A DNA stretch of 64,000 nt, from positions 1,674,001 to 1,738,000 of the forward strand of contig CP126125.1 of NCBI GenBank assembly GCA_030123525.1. The letters are read 5' to 3'. Under the pieces are notes generated by a model. That model ran no database searches and had not been told where the DNA came from. It saw only the letters and a program-made list of their open reading frames with translations. Shown here piece by piece: positions 59,977-64,000 of the stretch. The stretch is from ELB16-189 sp018266435 (GTDB taxonomy: Bacteria > Bacteroidota > Bacteroidia > Cytophagales > Cyclobacteriaceae). Positions within the stretch are counted from its first letter, which is position 1. Each line of letters opens with the position of its first letter. The translations under genes and the position numbers were made by a program.

Positions 59977-62109
59977 ATGGCATTAATAGGTACGCTTAGA
60001 ACGAAGATGACAAAATTTGTGGTGGGCTTTGTAGCCCTGGCCATGGGGGCATTTATTGTAGGTAGCGATCTTTTTGGCAACGGCCCCCGTTCGGTGTTTG
60101 GTGGCAGTAAAAACAACGTGGGAGAGATAGCCGGCACGAGTATCTCCATTGACGATTATAAAAATTTTGTTCAAGATCAGGAGAATGACTACTACCTGCG
60201 TATGGGCAAGCAACCGGGCGAACGCGAGCGGCCTACGCTGCAAAATCAAGCGTGGGAATTGATGATCGTAAAGTACGCTATTGAGAGCGAAATGCTCAAA
60301 GCAGGAGTAAAGGTTACAGCGGATGAGGCTGAAGATATGTTGTGGGGAAAAAACATTGACCCGGGCATCAAGCAGCAATTTACCGACTCCACCGGAAAAT
60401 TTAACCGGGATGCACTTAAGGCACAAATCCGCAGCCTTGATATTCCGGCTCCATCCAACCCTCAACTTCGCAATCAGTGGGTGGCCCAGCAAAACAATTG
60501 GAGCAGGTTTAAAAAAAGCCTATACTTAGGAAGACAACGTGTGAAGTATGAAAATTTGTTAATCAAAACATCGTATGTCACAACAGCCGAAGCCGAGCGA
60601 GATTACCATAACCAAAATGATGTAGCGGAAGCAAAAATTTTATTTGTGCCTTATTTTGCCATGAGCGACTCAGCAGTGAAAATTTCTGATAATGACCTGA
60701 AAGACTATTACAACCGAAACAAAGAAAAATACAAGTCAAAGTTTACGCGCAGCCTGAGTTATGTTTCGTTTCCGGTAGTTGCATCTGCTGAAGACTCAGC
60801 TAAAATTCGTAAAGAAGCTGAAAAAATTACTGCTGATTTTAAAACCGTGACCGATGATTCGTTGTATGCCGCAACAAACACCGAGGGCACAAATCCTTAT
60901 GCAAAGTATACAGCAGCTAACCTTCCGTCAACCCTCAGTAAAAATCAATTGGTTGCAGGCAACATCGTTGGCCCCTTACTGGCAGACGGAAGCTACAAAA
61001 TTTTTAAAGTAGCCAAAACAGGCAAAGACACAACGTATACAGCCAAGGCCTCACACATATTGATTCGCTGGGATAATGAGACTCCTGAAAAGAAAAAAGA
61101 AGCTAAAGAAAAAGCACAAAAAATTTTAAAAGAGATTAAAGCAGGAGCAGACTTTGCGGCAAAGGCACGTGAATTTGGAACAGATGGAACAGCATCGAGA
61201 GGAGGAGACTTGGGCTATTTTAGTTCCGGGCAAATGGTGAAACCGTTTCAGAATGCCGTGTTCAATGCCAAGAAAACGGGCGTTTTACCTGAGCTTACTG
61301 AAACTCAATTTGGGTACCACATCATTGACGTAACGGAGTTGAAAGACAACTCATATTACGATGTGGCTTCGGTTGAACTCAAAATATTGCCAGGCGATGA
61401 AACCCACAAAGTAGCTTACCTGAAAGCACAAAACTTTGCCACAGGCGTGACTGGCATTGAAGCGTTCAAAGAAAAAGCCGGAAAAGAAAAGCTGAATATA
61501 CTCGAAGCAAAAGATTTAGATCCCAATGAACAGCGGGTAGGCAACTTGGGCGAGGCCCGGAAATTAGTAACGTGGCTTTTCAGAGATGCCGCCAAAGGAA
61601 GCGTGGATGAGTTTGAATTAGATGATGTTTATGGTGTAGCCGTTATGACTGGTGAAACGGAAGAAGGATATCGTTCGTTAGATCAGGTAAAAGAAGAAAT
61701 TACCCCAGCGGTGCGCAATGAACTGAAAGGAAAAAAAATCATAGAAAAGCTCAATGTGCAAAAAGGAACGCTGGAGGAACAAGCTAAAGTGTTTGGCAAC
61801 GATGCACAAATCAACTCAACCAGCGATTTGAAACTAAGTTCCAACTCCTTGCCCGGAGCCGGGCTGGATCCCAAAGCAGTGGGGGTTGTGTTTTCGCTGG
61901 AGAATGGAAAAAGCTCGTTACCTTTTAGCAGTGAAAACGGTGTAGTACTGATTGAGCTTCAACACAAAACCATCGCACCCGAAGTGGGCGACTACACCAT
62001 GTTTAAAAACGAATTGGAGAAAACAATCAGCAACCGGTCAGGATTGAACATTGCGCAGGCAATTAAAGACTTGTCAGACATTAAAGACAAACGCTACCGG
62101 TTTTATTAA
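59977..62109 (+). CDS. Peptidyl-prolyl isomerase, PpiD/SurA-like
   Basis: 710 residues. One N-terminal transmembrane helix (about residues 12-31, VVGFVALAMGAFIVG) anchors it with the bulk in the periplasm. A SurA-N-like helical region (SIDDYKNFVQDQENDYYLRM) precedes a parvulin domain: KASHILIRWDNETPEKKKEA, GADFAAKAREFGTDG, RGGDLGYFSSGQMVKPF and ETQFGYHIIDVTE. Further C-terminal helical parts follow. It helps fold outer-membrane proteins emerging from the Sec channel. Own promoter and followed by a terminator, so it is monocistronic. Confidence 0.92.
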   Translation: MALIGTLRTKMTKFVVGFVALAMGAFIVGSDLFGNGPRSVFGGSKNNVGEIAGTSISIDDYKNFVQDQENDYYLRMGKQPGERERPTLQNQAWELMIVKYAIESEMLKAGVKVTADEAEDMLWGKNIDPGIKQQFTDSTGKFNRDALKAQIRSLDIPAPSNPQLRNQWVAQQNNWSRFKKSLYLGRQRVKYENLLIKTSYVTTAEAERDYHNQNDVAEAKILFVPYFAMSDSAVKISDNDLKDYYNRNKEKYKSKFTRSLSYVSFPVVASAEDSAKIRKEAEKITADFKTVTDDSLYAATNTEGTNPYAKYTAANLPSTLSKNQLVAGNIVGPLLADGSYKIFKVAKTGKDTTYTAKASHILIRWDNETPEKKKEAKEKAQKILKEIKAGADFAAKAREFGTDGTASRGGDLGYFSSGQMVKPFQNAVFNAKKTGVLPELTETQFGYHIIDVTELKDNSYYDVASVELKILPGDETHKVAYLKAQNFATGVTGIEAFKEKAGKEKLNILEAKDLDPNEQRVGNLGEARKLVTWLFRDAAKGSVDEFELDDVYGVAVMTGETEEGYRSLDQVKEEITPAVRNELKGKKIIEKLNVQKGTLEEQAKVFGNDAQINSTSDLKLSSNSLPGAGLDPKAVGVVFSLENGKSSLPFSSENGVVLIELQHKTIAPEVGDYTMFKNELEKTISNRSGLNIAQAIKDLSDIKDKRYRFY

Positions 62110-62126
62110 ACAAAATTGAACACAGT

Positions 62127-62158
62127 AAATCGGCAAGACTTCGTGTTTTTGCCGATTT
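62127..62158 (+). terminator. Terminator after the PpiD-like gene
   Basis: A perfect 10-bp stem (62127-62136 with 62149-62158) closes a 12-base loop, ending in a T-run. It lies just before the DUF493 gene. Confidence 0.85.
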
Positions 62159-62166
62159 TTTATTTT

Positions 62167-62427
62167 ATGAAACCCTGGGAGGAATCGTTGCGCGAAAAAT
62201 TAGATCAGCACTACAGCTGGCCTTCACTTTATACATTTAAGTTTATCGTGCCTACCGATAAGGTTAATGAGGTAAAAAGACTTTTTACCAAACACGAAAC
62301 CACAGAAAAAATTTCAGAAAAGGGAAACTACACCAGCATAACCATACACATGATGATGCCCGGAAGCGATGCGGTAATTGAAGTGTATCAGGCAGTTTCG
62401 GGCATTGAAGGAATTATTGCCCTGTAA
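62167..62427 (+). CDS. DUF493 (YbeD-like) protein
   Basis: 86 residues from the ATG at 62167 (MKPWEESLREKLDQHYSWPS); a longer frame begins inside the terminator. FKFIVPTDKVNEVKRLF and the closing ITIHMMMPGSDAVIEVYQAV fit the DUF493 ACT-like fold. Role unknown, perhaps regulatory. Confidence 0.82.
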   Translation: MKPWEESLREKLDQHYSWPSLYTFKFIVPTDKVNEVKRLFTKHETTEKISEKGNYTSITIHMMMPGSDAVIEVYQAVSGIEGIIAL

Positions 62428-62485
62428 AAACAGATCCTTGTTTCTTTTTTGCAGAAGTTTGTTTTAACTTTCTCAAAAGCTACTC

Positions 62486-62719
62486 ATGACTTGGGTTCGC
62501 CAAAATAACCGGCTTACTAAAACATTTTCCTTCAAAAATTTTTCAGAAGCTTTTGCGTTTATGGTGCGCGTAGCATTGGTAGCCGAGAAAATGGATCATC
62601 ACCCCTTTTGGACAAATGTCTATAACCGGGTAACGATCGAACTATCCACGCACGATGCCGGAGATACCGTAACCGAGAAAGATGAGGCATTAGCCCGGGC
62701 CATTGATCAATTGGCATGA
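62486..62719 (+). CDS. 4a-hydroxytetrahydrobiopterin dehydratase
   Basis: 77 residues, the pterin carbinolamine dehydratase family. The active-site His cluster is in VAEKMDHHPFWTNVYNRVTI, including the conserved MDHHP. It removes water from 4a-hydroxy-pterins to recycle the cofactor of aromatic hydroxylases or related reactions. Its end overlaps rsmI by 4 bases (ATGA). Confidence 0.9.
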   Translation: MTWVRQNNRLTKTFSFKNFSEAFAFMVRVALVAEKMDHHPFWTNVYNRVTIELSTHDAGDTVTEKDEALARAIDQLA

Positions 62720-63417
62720 CAAAACCCAACCCCTCATTGTACATTGTGCCGACACCGATCGGCAATTTGGGAGACATCACGCTGCGGGCACTGGAAATAC
62801 TCAAGTCAGTTGATATTATTTTAGCCGAAGACACACGAACCTCAGGGGTTTTATTGAAGCATTATCAAATTTCAAAACCGTTGCAAAGTTTTCACGTATT
62901 CAATGAACACCAGTCGCTTCAGCGCGTCATAAAAAAAATGAATGACGGTGAAATGCTGGCGCTGATAAGCGATGCCGGAACACCCGGTATTTCTGATCCC
63001 GGTTTTTTATTGATTCGCGAATGCCTGAAAAATAATTTAGTGGTTGAGTGTCTTCCCGGGGCTACCGCATTTGTTCCTGCATTGGTAAAATCGGGTTTTC
63101 CTACCGATCGGTTTGTGTTTGAAGGATTTCTTCCCCATAAAAAAGGGCGTCAAACGTTATTGAAGGAACTGGCTAATGAAGAACGTACGATAGTGCTTTA
63201 CGAATCTCCTCATCGGTTGATAAAAACACTGGAACAAATCTATGAATACTTTGGTGCAAGCCGCAGGGTATCTGTTTCAAGAGAATTGACTAAAATGCAT
63301 GAAGAAACAATAACCGGGCCGGTTCATGGGGTACTCAATCAGCTGAAACTTCAACCGGTAAAAGGAGAAATCGTTATTGTGATCAGTGGAAATACAAATA
63401 GATCAAATGAAATATGA
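62716..63417 (+). CDS. rsmI: 16S rRNA (cytidine1402-2'-O)-methyltransferase
   Basis: 233 residues. LYIVPTPIGNLGDITLRALE, the motif LISDAGTPGISDPGFLLIRE and VECLPGATAFVPALVKSGFP are the RsmI signatures (tetrapyrrole-methylase fold). It methylates C1402 in the decoding centre together with RsmH. Overlaps both neighbours by 4 bases. Confidence 0.96.
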   Translation: MTKPNPSLYIVPTPIGNLGDITLRALEILKSVDIILAEDTRTSGVLLKHYQISKPLQSFHVFNEHQSLQRVIKKMNDGEMLALISDAGTPGISDPGFLLIRECLKNNLVVECLPGATAFVPALVKSGFPTDRFVFEGFLPHKKGRQTLLKELANEERTIVLYESPHRLIKTLEQIYEYFGASRRVSVSRELTKMHEETITGPVHGVLNQLKLQPVKGEIVIVISGNTNRSNEI

Positions 63418-64000
63418 ACTTAATCTCAATAGAAAAACAAGTAATAGAACTAACCGGTGAGGTGGCCAATTTTATTAATGAAGAACGCAAGCATTTTGAC
63501 CGCGCGAACATTGAGCAAAAAGATACGTTTACCAATTTAGTTTCTTACGTAGATAAAGAATCGGAAAGAAAACTGGTAGATGGACTGGAAAAAATTTTGC
63601 CCGGCTCGGGATTTTTAGGTGAAGAGGGAACTAACAAAAAAGGCACGAACGAGTTTCAATGGATCATCGACCCGCTCGATGGCACCACCAATTTTTTACA
63701 CGGTGTACCTATTTTTGCCATCAGCATCGGGTTAAGACGTGGTGATAAAACTGTTCTCGGGGTAGTACATGAGGTGAGTCACCACGAGTGTTTTTACGCC
63801 ATCGAAGGTGGCAAGGCATTTTGTAATGGCAATGAAATAAAAGTATCACCGGTCGTACAATTGAGTGAAAGTTTGCTGGCTACCGGTTTTCCGTATTTCT
63901 ACTCTGTAAAAAAAGATCAATACCTCGACATTGTTAAGGCGTTTTTGGAAAAATCCCACGGCATACGCAGGCTGGGTAGCGCAGCCATAGACCTGGCTTA
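63414..64000 (+). CDS. Inositol monophosphatase family protein, 3' end outside window
   Basis: The visible 195 residues start at the ATG overlapping the rsmI stop (MNLISIEKQVIELTGE). GEEGTNKK supplies the first metal-binding Glu; IIDPLDGTTNFLHGVPIFAI is the metal-binding core, and GIRRLGSAAIDLA near the window edge is the substrate motif. Such enzymes dephosphorylate inositol phosphates, sugar phosphates or adenosine bisphosphate; the substrate is not settled. The rest lies beyond the window. Confidence 0.9.
   Translation, partial: MNLISIEKQVIELTGEVANFINEERKHFDRANIEQKDTFTNLVSYVDKESERKLVDGLEKILPGSGFLGEEGTNKKGTNEFQWIIDPLDGTTNFLHGVPIFAISIGLRRGDKTVLGVVHEVSHHECFYAIEGGKAFCNGNEIKVSPVVQLSESLLATGFPYFYSVKKDQYLDIVKAFLEKSHGIRRLGSAAIDLA

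Noticed and set aside
1..64000. CRISPR arrays, tRNA or rRNA genes, insertion sequences, prophage
   Set aside because: No repeated spacer units, no tRNA cloverleaf or TTCGA-type loops with matching stems, no transposase or integrase motifs were seen by eye. A tRNAscan-type search was not possible.

Overview
The window reads as a chromosomal segment of a Bacteroidota bacterium, most likely Cytophagales. The evidence is: near-consensus Bacteroidota promoters (TTTG or TTG, 19 bases, TAnnTTTG) before several operons; few Shine-Dalgarno sites; a HmuY-type heme-binding lipoprotein beside a TonB-dependent receptor; the rpmB-rpmG-DUF4295-ftsY order; and the coaX / outer-membrane protein / TPR / lptC / CNNM / PPIase order. 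I saw no rRNA, tRNA, CRISPR array, insertion sequence or prophage.

Layout. 1-4.9 kb: a fasciclin protein cut by the window edge, a small Cys-containing protein, a beta-barrel with an N-terminal CPFCGCG motif, a beta-CASP metallo-hydrolase and a DUF4105 protein. 5.1-14.8 kb: the most interesting region. An iron alcohol dehydrogenase, a class I glutamine-amidotransferase-like gamma-glutamyl hydrolase and an aldehyde dehydrogenase overlap by 4 bases each on the + strand. Facing them on the - strand are a glutamine-synthetase-like ligase, an ethanolamine-permease-like APC transporter and a second APC transporter, with ilvA, two Cys-rich mini-proteins and a broken DUF3024 gene between. Together these could import an amino alcohol such as ethanolamine, gamma-glutamylate it, oxidise the alcohol to an acid in two steps and hydrolyse the product to glutamate plus an amino acid (glycine from ethanolamine). 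14.8-17.7 kb: a secreted TIM-barrel protein, a small basic protein, tadA and an AraC regulator. 17.8-20.7 kb: a heme-uptake receptor and HmuY operon closed by a strong terminator. 20.7-26.1 kb: a run of exported or membrane proteins (NagX-like, SMP-30, serine hydrolase, TIM barrel). 26.1-27.5 kb: thiL and a small lipoprotein.

27.8-42.6 kb holds the S10/spc/alpha ribosomal supercluster from rplC to rplQ, including secY, map, infA and rpoA. It has its own promoter before rplC and a second near-perfect promoter between rpsN and rpsH. carA, eno, an Lrp-type regulator, a phosphoribosyltransferase and panB follow. 47-49.4 kb is a - strand group: methyltransferase, ftsY, DUF4295, rpmG and rpmB. 49.6-51.1 kb is pyrR-pyrB, followed by a lipoprotein that appears truncated by a stop codon, a Glu/Leu-type dehydrogenase and anmK. 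54.3-62.1 kb is a cell-envelope run: coaX, outer-membrane protein, TPR protein, lptC, small membrane protein, CNNM/CorC protein and PpiD-like PPIase. The end carries a DUF493 protein, a pterin dehydratase, rsmI and an inositol monophosphatase gene cut by the window edge.

Functions are assigned from recognisable motifs and gene order only; no database search was run.
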